A model generated the notes under the pieces. The model was not told where the DNA came from. It ran no database searches and saw only the letters and a program-made list of their open reading frames with translations. This document shows, in pieces, positions 1-10,563 of a stretch of DNA of 64,000 bases. The stretch lies in assembly GCF_013409005.1 (NCBI RefSeq), contig NZ_JACBZO010000001.1:930001-994000 (forward strand), given 5' to 3'. Source of the DNA: Demequina lutea. Lineage in GTDB: Bacteria > Actinomycetota > Actinomycetes > Actinomycetales > Demequinaceae. The position numbers and the translations under genes were made by a program. Position 1 is the stretch's first letter, and every line of letters begins with the position of its first letter.

Positions 1-2
1 TC

Positions 3-986
3 ACGCTCGCCGCGGGCTCGGCTGGCGATGCGGCACAACGGTCGCTCGCGGCGGAGCAGTTGCGCCTGACTTTGACGCAACTCCCGTCCGTTCAAGAAGT
101 TGTCACGACCGTCGGGGCTTTGCCACTTGCGGGTGACGACTCCGCTGCCCCTAAGGTCGCGGCCCTTCCCGACGAGCGTGCCGCGGTGATCGCGGACGGG
201 CGGCTCGGCATGTGGAATGGCGACAAGGTGGAGGTCACACCAGCCGATGTGGGAGTGGTCCCTGTTGGGGCGAGCGGGCTGGCTCTCTCGTACGACGCCA
301 AGAGGGTGGCCATGGTTGTCAATGGCTCGATCGTTACGTCGACCGCGTTGTCGGACGCGCATGTGCTTGAGGCTCCACCGGCGAACCCGGACGCGCCCGG
401 CGGCCCCGTCGTCCCCACCAAGACGATCGTGGAGGGCCGCAACCTCGTGGCGCCCTCATTCGACCTGCGCGGATGGTTGTGGACGACCGAGACGCTCTCC
501 GACGGCACGATCACGGTCGCGGGGCCGGACGGCGCCGTGACGCAACTCGCGGCACCCCAATTGGAGGGCCGGACGATACAGGCGCTTGCGGTCTCGCGTG
601 ATGGCGCGAGGGTGGCCGTACTAAGTCGCGCGAGCGGGGTGCAGGTCCTCGAGGTCATGGCCGTCGTGAGGGGAAGCGCGGGCGAGCCGCTCGCCCTCGG
701 CGCGACGCTAGCGCTTGGCCCCGCAGTGCCGGACTCCATTGACCTCGCGTGGCTCGATGACGTGTCCGTCGCCGCACTAGGAGCCGATTCCAGCCGCATC
801 TCGGTAGTGGCGGTGGGCGGCTGGACCACCGATGTGACGGCCCCGGTCGGCGCGATGTCCATTGCGGCCCGAAACGGCGTGCCGACCTTGTTGGCCGTGG
901 GCGAGGGCGACACTCTCGTCGCCCGTTATGGGAACGACTGGAAGATACAGGCATCGAACGTTTCGGAAGTCGCGTTCGCGGGCTGA
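3..986 (+). CDS. lpqB: LpqB lipoprotein, C-terminal part (5' end outside window)
   Basis: The reading frame is open from the left edge to the stop at 984-986, so only the C-terminal ~327 residues are present. The sequence reads as a beta-propeller-like domain (repeated short strands such as VAVLSRASGVQVLEV and ISVVAVGGW), as expected for the LpqB propeller that follows a GerMN domain. LpqB is the lipoprotein encoded next to the MtrAB two-component system and is thought to modulate the sensor MtrB at the membrane. The comF-hpf-secA order immediately downstream is the classic actinobacterial context and supports the call. The lipobox and the GerMN region cannot be seen. Confidence 0.85.
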   Translation, partial: TLAAGSAGDAAQRSLAAEQLRLTLTQLPSVQEVVTTVGALPLAGDDSAAPKVAALPDERAAVIADGRLGMWNGDKVEVTPADVGVVPVGASGLALSYDAKRVAMVVNGSIVTSTALSDAHVLEAPPANPDAPGGPVVPTKTIVEGRNLVAPSFDLRGWLWTTETLSDGTITVAGPDGAVTQLAAPQLEGRTIQALAVSRDGARVAVLSRASGVQVLEVMAVVRGSAGEPLALGATLALGPAVPDSIDLAWLDDVSVAALGADSSRISVVAVGGWTTDVTAPVGAMSIAARNGVPTLLAVGEGDTLVARYGNDWKIQASNVSEVAFAG

Positions 987-1035
987 CGTCGTCCCCAGGC
1001 TCTAGGCGCCGCGCACATCCGCGACGCCAGCGCGC

Positions 1036-1842
1036 GTGGCGCCGGTAGCGGCGCCCAGGGCGCATCGTGGGGTCATGGTTGAGGTTGGCCGCGCCACACT
1101 AGGCGAACCGATCCGCGCGGTGGAGCGTGCCGCGCGTGACATCGCGCGCCTGATCGTGCCCGTCTCGTGCCCCGGCTGCGGGGCGCATGACGTGCGCTGG
1201 TGCGATGACTGTGCGTCTGCGTGGTGGGAGGCGCCGCTCCGGTCCGAGTCGCTGTCCCCGCGACTTGATATCGAGGGTAGGCCGCCACTCCCCGTCTGGG
1301 CGATCGCCGAGCTCGCGGGCGCTAGCCACTCGATGATTGTCGCGTGGAAGGACGGTGGCAGGAGGGACCTCGATCGCTTCTTCGCCGACGCGGCAAGGAG
1401 GGCCGCCGCACACATCGCACCCGCATTGGACCGAGGGCTCGTTCACGCCGGTGCGCCGATTGCGGTGGTTCCCGTGCCCGCTCGTGCGGCGAGCACCCGA
1501 ACGAGGGGAATCGACCTGCCGCTGATGCTCGCCTCGGCGGCGGCACAGGGCCTGCGCGCAGGGGGAGTCGATGCGACCGTGCGCCCCGTTCTCGGCATCG
1601 GCAGGGGGGAGCAGCGGGGTGCGAGCGCGAAGCAGAGGTGGCGACAGGCATCATCGCTGCGGGTGACTCGGGATGTGGGACCGCCCGCCACGGTGCTCCT
1701 GGTAGACGACGTGATGACCACCGGTGCAACTCTTGCGGCCGCGGTTCGTTCCCTTGACGTGACATTCCTCACCGTAGGAGCCGGTTTCTGCCTCGCCGCC
1801 GCACCACCTTCTGGCGTAAGGACGCGCGGGGCACTATCGTGA
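1036..1842 (+). CDS. comF: ComF family phosphoribosyltransferase-like protein
   Basis: The protein has an N-terminal zinc-ribbon-like pair CPGCG and WCDDC (residues ~45-60) and, near the C-terminus, the PRPP-binding signature VLLVDDVMTTGATL, the standard ComF arrangement. The family takes part in DNA uptake or processing in competent bacteria; the role in actinobacteria is not settled. The first start is GTG at 1036; ATG at 1075 is an alternative that would remove 13 poorly conserved residues. It follows lpqB by 49 bp in the same direction, so co-transcription is plausible. At 268 aa it is slightly longer than the usual ~200-240 aa, favouring the internal start. Confidence 0.85.
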   Translation: MAPVAAPRAHRGVMVEVGRATLGEPIRAVERAARDIARLIVPVSCPGCGAHDVRWCDDCASAWWEAPLRSESLSPRLDIEGRPPLPVWAIAELAGASHSMIVAWKDGGRRDLDRFFADAARRAAAHIAPALDRGLVHAGAPIAVVPVPARAASTRTRGIDLPLMLASAAAQGLRAGGVDATVRPVLGIGRGEQRGASAKQRWRQASSLRVTRDVGPPATVLLVDDVMTTGATLAAAVRSLDVTFLTVGAGFCLAAAPPSGVRTRGALS

Positions 1843-1927
1843 AAAGACGACTTTCCCGTCGCACCTTCCGAGGCGAAGAGGGGGTGATGCAGAGGGCGCG
1901 CAGAGGCGCCGACATCATCACCCGTTG

Positions 1928-1947
1928 TGCCACGTCATAGCGTGGCA
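1928..1947 (+). promoter_or_regulatory. Hairpin in the 5' leader of the hibernation-factor gene
   Basis: TGCCACG and CGTGGCA form a perfect 7-bp stem with a 6-nt loop. It ends 6 nt before the GAAGGAG ribosome site (1954-1960) of the next gene and has no T-run after it, so it is more likely a leader structure than a terminator. The function is inferred only from position. Confidence 0.4.
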
Positions 1948-1968
1948 ACTTCCGAAGGAGCACCTCTC

Positions 1969-2625
1969 ATGGACATCGCCATTGTGGGACGCCACACCAA
2001 GGTCAACGACGACATGCGTGGGCGAATCGCCACCAAGATGGAGAAGCTCAGCGCGCTCGCGCCTCTGGCGACGAGGGCCGAGGTCCACGTGGTCCACGAG
2101 CGCAACCCCAAGCTCTCGACCGATGCCGAACGTGTGGAAATCACGCTTCATGGCCGCGCAGTGGTGCGCGCCGAGGCGTCGGCCGAAGACAGGGTTGCCG
2201 CGCTAGAGCTGGCCACGATTCGAGTCATCGAGCAGTTACGCAAGCTCCACGAACGGAGGGCCCACCGTCATCAGGGCAAGGCCGATATGGCGACCTTTGC
2301 GATGGCCGACATGACCGCCGCCCAAGCTGCTGCTGCGGCGTCAGAAGTCGAAAGCGTTGAGGCGTGGGACGGGCAGCCAGCCTCGTCCGTGCGCGAAATT
2401 CCGCTCGATGGCACGCCCATCATGATCCGTTCCAAGGTGCACAGCGCGGAACCCATGAGCATCTCCGAAGCGATCGACCAGATGGAACTTGTGGGACACG
2501 ACTTCTTCCTGTTTCTCGATTCAGACTCGGGCATGCCAAGCGCCGTTTACCGCAGGCGCGGTTGGACCTACGGAGTGATCCAGCTTGATCAGGTCGCCGC
2601 CGAGGTGGAGAGGGCAAGCGCCTAA
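1969..2625 (+). CDS. hpf: Long-form ribosome hibernation promoting factor
   Basis: The product dimerises and inactivates 70S ribosomes in stationary phase. The N-terminal ~100 residues carry the RaiA/HPF fold (starting [20 protein letters not shown]), followed by a linker and the long-form C-terminal domain (about residues 160-215, with the [22 protein letters not shown] segment that makes the dimer interface). ATG at 1969 is chosen because it has a strong site GAAGGAG 8 nt upstream and matches the family N-terminus; an in-frame extension upstream is not conserved. The 218-aa length is typical of long HPF. Its position directly before secA is conserved in actinobacteria. Confidence 0.95.
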   Translation: MDIAIVGRHTKVNDDMRGRIATKMEKLSALAPLATRAEVHVVHERNPKLSTDAERVEITLHGRAVVRAEASAEDRVAALELATIRVIEQLRKLHERRAHRHQGKADMATFAMADMTAAQAAAAASEVESVEAWDGQPASSVREIPLDGTPIMIRSKVHSAEPMSISEAIDQMELVGHDFFLFLDSDSGMPSAVYRRRGWTYGVIQLDQVAAEVERASA

Positions 2626-2640
2626 CCGTCACGCGAGCGG

Positions 2641-2662
2641 GGCCCGTCCGGGAGGGCGGGCC
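2641..2662 (+). terminator. GC-rich hairpin after hpf
   Basis: GGCCCG and CGGGCC form a 6-bp stem 15 bp after the hpf stop codon, followed by only two T residues. It may be a weak terminator or a 3'-end stabiliser between hpf and secA. Confidence 0.4.
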
Positions 2663-2959
2663 TTCGCCGTGTCCGGTGGCGGTCGCCGGCACGACCGCGT
2701 GTCATGGAGGTGCTCTTCTGACCAGATTGCAGGCCGCACCTCCTTTGTGGATACGATCGTTGCTCTACTCGAACCGGTGATCACCGCGGTGTGGGGCGCG
2801 ATCGTTCTTGGTGAACGGCGCGGTCCAGTGGGAATCACGGCGAGAGCCGTTTTGGACGTGAACGCTGTGCCGTTGCGCCCAGAGCGAGACGAATCGGAGC
2901 CGATCCACGAACCGCCTAGGATGGTGGGCGGCCCCACGCAGGAAGGCGGGACAAGCATC
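2663..2959. other. Intergenic region upstream of secA, no gene seen
   Basis: About 300 bp separate the hpf hairpin from the secA start. The secA frame stays open through this stretch back into hpf, but the encoded residues have no similarity to the SecA N-terminus and there is no other convincing coding frame. The secA promoter is expected here; a TTGTGG/GATACG pair around 2743-2757 was noticed but its spacing is poor. Confidence 0.4.
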
Positions 2960-5824
<2,865 letters not shown>

Positions 5825-5860
5825 GTCTCTCGCGAACTGCCTAGTTAGCCGAGGTCGACG

Positions 5861-6367
5861 TCAGCCGACGTCGAGCGCGGTGACGAGCCATCGTCCCGAC
5901 ACTGCCTCGAGGCGCATGGCCAAGGCGTGAGCGACATCTCCCTCTGTGGCGACCACGGCGGCCTCGACCGCCGTGGCGCTGACCCTGCAGAGGCGCACTC
6001 TCGCGACGGAGACCTGGCCGCGCGCGGTGTATTTGGCCCTGCGTGAAAGGGACTGTTGCCGCAAGAGCGTGGTGCGCAGGGTGGGCGTGATCCATCGTGC
6101 GAGGCGATCGATCCCGTTCGCACCCAAGGCAATATCGAGGGCGGCTTTCGCCACGGTGCACACCAGGGGGGTGGGGTCGCCCAGGGGGCCTCGCTTGACG
6201 TAGGCCGCAGGGATCGCGCGCTGAGGTGCAACCGGCGTCAGCGGCGCGTGCGCGCGGGAGTAGGGCGCAAGGTCTTGGGGGGCGGGGGCTTGCGGGGCAG
6301 GGGCTTGCGGGGCAGGGGCTTGGGGGGCGGGGGCGTAGAGAGGGGCCGCGACCGCCACGGCGGTCAT
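5861..6367 (-). CDS. Rv3235-like protein with an N-terminal QAPAP repeat
   Basis: This 168-aa protein starts MTAVAVAAPLYAP, contains about four copies of a five-residue Gln-Ala-Pro-Ala-Pro unit (residues ~12-28), and then has a compact alpha/beta domain ending VSGRWLVTALDVG. The C-terminal domain resembles the actinobacterial Rv3235 family, whose function is unknown. Its ATG overlaps the stop of the upstream LysM gene by 4 bp (ATGA), so the two are translationally coupled. It is convergent with secA, with 36 bp between stop codons. The Pro/Ala repeat lies on GC-rich 15-bp tandem repeats (about 6274-6333) and may vary in length between strains. Confidence 0.7.
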   Translation of the reverse strand: MTAVAVAAPLYAPAPQAPAPQAPAPQAPAPQDLAPYSRAHAPLTPVAPQRAIPAAYVKRGPLGDPTPLVCTVAKAALDIALGANGIDRLARWITPTLRTTLLRQQSLSRRAKYTARGQVSVARVRLCRVSATAVEAAVVATEGDVAHALAMRLEAVSGRWLVTALDVG

Positions 6368-7056
6368 GAGCCGAGTCCTGCGGGGACTAGCAGTGCGGTG
6401 CCCGGTTGGATGAGCGACGGATTGTCGCCGATCGAGCCGCGGTTCGCCTCGTAGAGTTCCGGCCACGCCGCAGCGATCTGGGCCGCGCTTGCCTCGGCCC
6501 CAAGGAGGGCCTCCGTGATGCGCCACAACGATTCGCCTGGTTGAACGATGTGAGTGCTCGACGCCTGTGCGGAGGTCTCTTTCGACGCAGCGTCCGCCTC
6601 GACCCAGCCGACGGCGAGGGACGCGGGCGCAGGGTCGGCCACCACGGAAACCGGCGCCGCTACCCATCCCGCAGACGTGCCTTGCGTTGAGCCTCCGTCT
6701 GCGGCGAGCGCTGGCGCGGCGAGTCCCGCCGACATGCTCAGTCCGAGTGCGGTCGCGGTCACCTTGGTCCATCCCTGGGGGGAGAAGGCGGTGAGCGCCC
6801 TGGGAATCGCGCGCCCACCCCGCCACACGGCACCGAGGAGCATTGCGTAGCCGGTGAGCGCCAGGTACGCGGCGATGGTGGCGCCGACGGCCGCCGCGAG
6901 AAGCGTCAGGCCGTCCTCGAGCGCGACCCCAGCATCGGCAACATACGCGGGATGCATCCCCTCCCACATCACCACGGCGACCCGCCCCAGTACGTAGGCG
7001 ATCGCGGGCATACCCCCCACGGCAACCAGGGCCACTGCCCTCCCGATGCTCCTCAT
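6364..7056 (-). CDS. Membrane-anchored LysM domain protein
   Basis: The 230-aa product has hydrophobic segments at residues ~5-30 and ~48-75, a third at ~100-118 ending in APALAADGG that could be a signal-like segment, a Ser/Ala-rich linker, and a C-terminal LysM domain (HIVQPGESLWRITEALLG to NPSLIQPGTALLVP) expected to bind peptidoglycan. The start is ATG 7056 with GAGGAGGGG just upstream. It is the first gene of a two-gene unit with the Rv3235-like gene, an arrangement found beside secA in related actinobacteria. A role at the cell envelope is inferred from the domain content. Confidence 0.8.
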   Translation of the reverse strand: MRSIGRAVALVAVGGMPAIAYVLGRVAVVMWEGMHPAYVADAGVALEDGLTLLAAAVGATIAAYLALTGYAMLLGAVWRGGRAIPRALTAFSPQGWTKVTATALGLSMSAGLAAPALAADGGSTQGTSAGWVAAPVSVVADPAPASLAVGWVEADAASKETSAQASSTHIVQPGESLWRITEALLGAEASAAQIAAAWPELYEANRGSIGDNPSLIQPGTALLVPAGLGS

Positions 7057-7083
7057 TTCCCCTCCTCAGACCATTAAGCGTTA

Positions 7084-7100
7084 TTTGATGCTGTTTGATG
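7084..7100 (+). promoter_or_regulatory. Direct repeat TTTGATG-N3-TTTGATG
   Basis: Two exact TTTGATG copies, 10 bp apart centre to centre, sit in the only AT-rich stretch between the LysM gene and the divergent gene at 7183. Direct repeats with one helical turn spacing are typical of sites for regulators that bind head to tail. The cognate protein is unknown. Confidence 0.4.
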
Positions 7101-7182
7101 AAGATAGATATACACGAAAGGGCTTTGGTTGTCGAGGCGTGCCGCTCTCGGGTGTGGAGAAAAGGTCCCGTAGCGTGGTGTG

Positions 7183-7695
7183 ATGCGCTGGAATGACCTC
7201 TTTGCGGACCTCGAAGCTCAGATGAGCGCGGCCGAGCGCGCCCAGTTCCAAACGGAGGTTCAGGACCTCACGAGGTCCGAGAGGGCGGGCATCGAGCTCG
7301 CGGCCCGGTTGGTGAGCGCGAAGGGCCGGACGATCGGGCTCACGTTGACCGACGGCGAGACGGTGAGGGGCGTGCTTGTCGACGCGGCGGCGCAGTGGCT
7401 GCTGCTGGGGGCGACGGGTCCGCAGACGCTTGTTCCAGTCCGCGCGATCGCCTTGGTGTCGGGGCTGCCCCCGAGAACGACGGAGCTGACCGAGGTCGAA
7501 AAGCGGCTAGGCATCGGCCATGCTCTCCGGGCGCTCGCGCGCGACCGCGCAAGAGTCATCGTGGACACGGTTGCTGGTTCGACGGCTGGTCTCGTGGGAG
7601 TGGTGGGCGCGGACTTCATCGAGGTGTCGACGACCGTAGGTGCATCGGTCGCAGTGCCGATGGCGGCAATCACCAGGGTGCGCGCTGCGGGTTAG
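7183..7695 (+). CDS. Conserved hypothetical protein
   Basis: The 170-aa product (MRWNDLFADLEAQM...) has no signal peptide or membrane segment. The N-terminal ~40 residues are helical and charged; the rest looks like two small beta-barrel-like repeats, each with a segment of the type GRTIGLTLTDGETVRGVLVDA and GLVGVVGADFIEVSTTVGASVAVPMAAI, reminiscent of SH3-like folds. I do not recognise a characterised family. GTG 7180 directly precedes ATG 7183, and no ribosome site is visible, so the gene may be leaderless. It lies between the divergent LysM gene and the convergent HTH gene. Confidence 0.65.
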   Translation: MRWNDLFADLEAQMSAAERAQFQTEVQDLTRSERAGIELAARLVSAKGRTIGLTLTDGETVRGVLVDAAAQWLLLGATGPQTLVPVRAIALVSGLPPRTTELTEVEKRLGIGHALRALARDRARVIVDTVAGSTAGLVGVVGADFIEVSTTVGASVAVPMAAITRVRAAG

Positions 7696-7758
7696 TGCGC
7701 GCTGCCAACTAGTGCGCGCTGCTGGCTAATGTGCGCTGCGGGTTAGCCCGACATGCGG

Positions 7759-7971
7759 TTATTCGGAGCTGCCCGCCTGGATCTTGTCGCGAGTGGCCTG
7801 GTATTGCCGCGCGATGTAGTTTTCGAGTTCGACGGCCTCGACTCGCCACTGGCCCCTGCCCCCGACTTGGATCGCGGGGAGTTCGCCGGAACGCACGAGG
7901 GCGTACGCCTGGGGTGACGAAATGTTGAGAACTTCTTGAACATCGGGCAAGGTGAGGAAGCGCGGCGCCAT
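7759..7971 (-). CDS. Small MerR-like helix-turn-helix DNA-binding protein
   Basis: The 70-aa protein has the excisionase/AlpA-type winged HTH pattern: FLTLPDVQEVLNISSPQAYALVRSGELPAIQVGGRGQWRV, then a helix with EAVELENYIARQY. Actinobacterial homologues of this size are single-domain regulators (BldC-like). It is encoded divergently from the SAF/CpaE-like pair, so it could regulate that pair. The start is ATG 7971; its upstream region overlaps the intergenic stretch carrying a perfect DnaA box. Confidence 0.8.
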   Translation of the reverse strand: MAPRFLTLPDVQEVLNISSPQAYALVRSGELPAIQVGGRGQWRVEAVELENYIARQYQATRDKIQAGSSE

Positions 7972-8006
7972 GCACCCATTGTGTCATTGGGAGACGACAG
8001 GGGTGA

Positions 8007-8015
8007 GTTATCCAC
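8007..8015 (+). promoter_or_regulatory. Single perfect DnaA box TTATCCACA
   Basis: The nine bases match the DnaA consensus exactly and lie in the divergent intergenic region 7972-8077. No second box is nearby, so this is not an origin; it could be a titration or transcriptional site, or chance. Confidence 0.35.
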
Positions 8016-8077
8016 ACCCACTTGGCGCGTAGGGCGTGATCCGGCAAGATGTCAGGCACGTTGAGAGGGGGATTCAC

Positions 8078-8695
8078 ATGGTCGACGCACCGGTGGCGGG
8101 CAGGCTGAGAAGGCCGGGGTGGCGTGATCCGCGCCTCCTGATAGGGCTGTTGTTGATGGCGATTTCGGTGACGGCGGTGACGGCCGTCGTGAGATCCGCA
8201 GACGAGACCTCCCCGTATTTCGCGGTGCGCTCGACACTGACTCCAGGCTCGGTCGTCACTCGCGACGACGTCCGGGTGGTCCGGGTGCGCCTCGATGGCG
8301 GCGACTACGTTGCGGCGGGGGAGGAGCCGTGGGGAAAGGTCGTGACTCGCGTCGTAGGGAAGGGCGAATTGCTGCCCTCTGCGGCCCTGGCCGCGGCGGA
8401 TGACTTCGATGCGCGGACCATTGCGGTGCGCACCTCGCTTCCCCTTGCGGACGGGATTGACGCCGGCTCGGTCGTCGATGTCTACCTCACGAGCGACGGC
8501 GCCGCACCCAAGACGAGCGTGGTCGCGCGCGGGCTCACCGTGGAAGCGGTTGAGCATGGCGGAGGGTCGTTCTCAGGGGCAACGATCGAGACCGTCTATG
8601 TGGTGGTCCCCCCGGGGGGCATCGAGGACTTGTTGGACGCGCTCGCGTCGGGCGGCGGGATCTCCGTGGTGGGCCTCGCTGGCGGCGGCGCGTGA
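8078..8695 (+). CDS. SAF-domain protein, CpaB-like
   Basis: The 205-aa product has one membrane segment near the N-terminus (RDPRLLIGLLLMAISVTAVTAV is the hydrophobic region), then a SAF domain (FAVRSTLTPGSVVTRDDVRVVRV) and a C-terminal region like the RcpC/CpaB family. CpaB is the inner-membrane/periplasmic assembly factor of Flp/Tad pili. ATG 8078 is preferred over GTG 8036 because GAGAGGGGG lies 5-8 nt before it. Its last codons overlap the next gene by 4 bp (GTGA), showing translational coupling to a CpaE-like ATPase. No other pilus genes are in the window. Confidence 0.75.
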   Translation: MVDAPVAGRLRRPGWRDPRLLIGLLLMAISVTAVTAVVRSADETSPYFAVRSTLTPGSVVTRDDVRVVRVRLDGGDYVAAGEEPWGKVVTRVVGKGELLPSAALAAADDFDARTIAVRTSLPLADGIDAGSVVDVYLTSDGAAPKTSVVARGLTVEAVEHGGGSFSGATIETVYVVVPPGGIEDLLDALASGGGISVVGLAGGGA

Positions 8696-9933
8696 GCATC
8701 CCCGTTCTCATTGCGGTCCGTGGTGCGCGGGAATCCGCGATCGCGGCGATCGTCGGTGCGGCTCCCGGGCTGCAGGTCGCGCGCCGCTGCGCCGACCTGA
8801 GCGAGGCTCTCGCCGCCGCTCACGCGGGGTTGGGCGCGGTGGTGCTCGTCTCGGAGCAGCCTCATCTGCACCGTGGGACGGTCGCGGAGTTTGCCGCGGT
8901 GGGAGTGGTCGTGGTGGGCGTCCCGTCGGCCGCCGACGCGGCGGACCACTTGCGCGGCCTCGGCATCAGGGACTTGATTTCGGCCGATGCGGATGCCGCC
9001 GCTCTTGCCGCCGTGGTGACCGGCGCGGCGCGGCGCGTGCCAGACAGGGACCTCGCGGCGGCATCGGCCGCGCAAATCCCCACCCTAGCTCCCGTGACGC
9101 GTGGGGCCGTGATCGCGGTGTGGGGCCCCGCAGGGGCCCCCGGAAGGACCACGCTCGCGGCGGCGATGGCCTACGACCTCGCTCAACGGGAGTCCGTGAT
9201 TCTCGTCGACGTCGACACGTACGGCGGCGCAATCGCTCAGACCTTTGGCCTGCTGGACGAGGCCCCGGGGATCGCGGCCCTTGCGCGCGCGTCGCTGCAT
9301 GGCACCCTCACCGATGAGACGGTCGCGCGGCATGCGCTGTCAGTGTCACCGGGGCTGCGGGTCTTGTCCGGGATTACCAGGCCGGATCGTTGGCCGGAGC
9401 TCTCCCCGTCCGCGCTCGAGCCCGTGTGGGAGCTGTTGAGGAGACACGCGGCGGTGACGATCATCGATTGCGCCTCGCCGCTCGAGTCGGATGAGGAACT
9501 GCAGTACGACACCCGTGCGCCGCAGCGGAACGGCGCGGCGCTCTCCGCCCTGGCCGCCGCCGACGTCGTGGTGGCCATTGGGTCTGCGGAGCCCGTTGGC
9601 CTGCAGCGACTGGTGCACGGGCTCGCCGCGCTCGAGGCGGTGGTGCCGGAGGCGACCACGCCGCGGCTCGTGGTGGTGAACAGGGTGCGACCGTCCGTTG
9701 CGGGCGTGCGACCGCGCGAGGCGGTGGCCGATGCCTTGCTTCGCTACAGCGGGGTCCAGAAGGTGTGGACGGTCGGCTGGGATCCACGCGCCTGCGATGC
9801 CGCGGCGCTGGCGGGCCAGGCGCTTGGCGAGCGCGCTCCGCGGTCTGCGGCTCGGAGGGGGATGCAGGCGGTCGCGCTTGCCGCGAGGGCGATGGCGCCC
9901 GCCCACGCTGCCTCGGCGCCGGTGTCGAGGTAG
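8692..9933 (+). CDS. CpaE/MinD-like P-loop ATPase with altered Walker A
   Basis: The 413-aa protein has an N-terminal receiver-like domain (residues 1-~125, pseudo-receiver of CpaE type) and a C-terminal SIMIBI/ParA-like ATPase domain. The Walker A region reads WGPAGAPGRTTLA where the family has GGxGKT, so the usual lysine is replaced by arginine; the Walker A' region VILVDVDTYGGAIAQTFG and the Walker B-like VTIIDCAS are recognisable. CpaE proteins localise pilus machinery to the pole. It forms a two-gene unit with the SAF protein. Whether it hydrolyses ATP is uncertain given the altered P-loop. Confidence 0.75.
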   Translation: MSIPVLIAVRGARESAIAAIVGAAPGLQVARRCADLSEALAAAHAGLGAVVLVSEQPHLHRGTVAEFAAVGVVVVGVPSAADAADHLRGLGIRDLISADADAAALAAVVTGAARRVPDRDLAAASAAQIPTLAPVTRGAVIAVWGPAGAPGRTTLAAAMAYDLAQRESVILVDVDTYGGAIAQTFGLLDEAPGIAALARASLHGTLTDETVARHALSVSPGLRVLSGITRPDRWPELSPSALEPVWELLRRHAAVTIIDCASPLESDEELQYDTRAPQRNGAALSALAAADVVVAIGSAEPVGLQRLVHGLAALEAVVPEATTPRLVVVNRVRPSVAGVRPREAVADALLRYSGVQKVWTVGWDPRACDAAALAGQALGERAPRSAARRGMQAVALAARAMAPAHAASAPVSR

Positions 9934-10026
9934 CCCGCGCTCGGATAGCCGGCGCTCGGGTAGACAGTCGGGACGGTCCCGCGCGCCGCCGCGCGCTCTT
10001 AGCCGCCTCCGGGTGACACTGGGGTC

Positions 10027-10458
10027 ATGAGGGTCTACATTCCAGCAACTGTCGATGACTTGGCCCTCCAGACCTCGGGCCAGTGGGAGCCCGAGTTTGC
10101 CTTCGCGGTGACGGAGGCCTGGCGCGATGCCTCCGACGCCCTTGACGAGGACGAGCTCGCGGAGGCCGCGATCGATGCCGCCGCCATGGAGTCTGGCCTC
10201 GAGTTGGGTTCCCGGTTGCGCGCGGTGATTGCCGCAGACGTCTCCAGGGCCGACGCGGTGGTCGACCCCAAGGTGCATCCCGGGGCCGTGCGGATCAACG
10301 GCAAGTTGTCGCCGGCGTCGGTCGCTTGCGTGTTCCTCGATGAGGACGATGCGGCCGGCGATGTGGCAGCGGCGCGCGGAGGCGATGAGGCCGCGCTCGA
10401 GCGCCTGGCCGACCGCACGCTGCTCTGGTATGACCTGGCCGAGGTGCTGGGGAACTAG
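10027..10458 (+). CDS. DUF6912-type conserved protein
   Basis: The 143-aa product starts MRVYIPATVDDLALQ and ends LLWYDLAEVLGN, matching a small cytoplasmic family conserved in actinobacteria with no known function. It is acidic and alanine-rich, with no membrane segment or signal. The start is ATG 10027; the upstream 93 bp contain two imperfect copies of CGCGCTCGGATAG-like sequence. It stands alone, convergent with the downstream phosphatase gene. Confidence 0.7.
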   Translation: MRVYIPATVDDLALQTSGQWEPEFAFAVTEAWRDASDALDEDELAEAAIDAAAMESGLELGSRLRAVIAADVSRADAVVDPKVHPGAVRINGKLSPASVACVFLDEDDAAGDVAAARGGDEAALERLADRTLLWYDLAEVLGN

Positions 10459-10472
10459 CTGGCCATGTGGTG

Positions 10473-10548
10473 CCGGGCACGTGGTGCCGGGTACGTGGTG
10501 ACCCACTGCGGCGCAGAGAGCCCGCCACCGGGTACGTGGTGACCCACT
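10473..10548 (+). repeat. Intergenic repeat cluster, GGTACGTGGTGACCCACT type
   Basis: Two identical 21-bp copies at 10487-10507 and 10528-10548, plus a partial copy CCGGGCACGTGGTG at 10473, lie between two convergent genes. Each contains GTGG-TGAC-CCAC, able to form a small hairpin, and the second copy is flanked by CCCGCC/GGCGGG. Two more copies, with ACCTG for ACGTG, lie at 17613-17675. Confidence 0.7.
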
Positions 10549-10563
10549 TGCGGCGGGCGGGGG

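Noticed and set aside
2585..2959. Longer SecA starting inside hpf
   Set aside because: The extra 125 residues have no SecA similarity, and GTG 2960 has a ribosome site and the family N-terminus.
5861..6967. One long 368-codon minus-strand gene over the LysM region
   Set aside because: Its first 200 codons are an out-of-frame shadow of the LysM gene; only the part from ATG 6367 is the Rv3235-like gene.
8007..8015. Replication origin
   Set aside because: Only one DnaA box is present, and dnaA, dnaN and an AT-rich unwinding region are absent.
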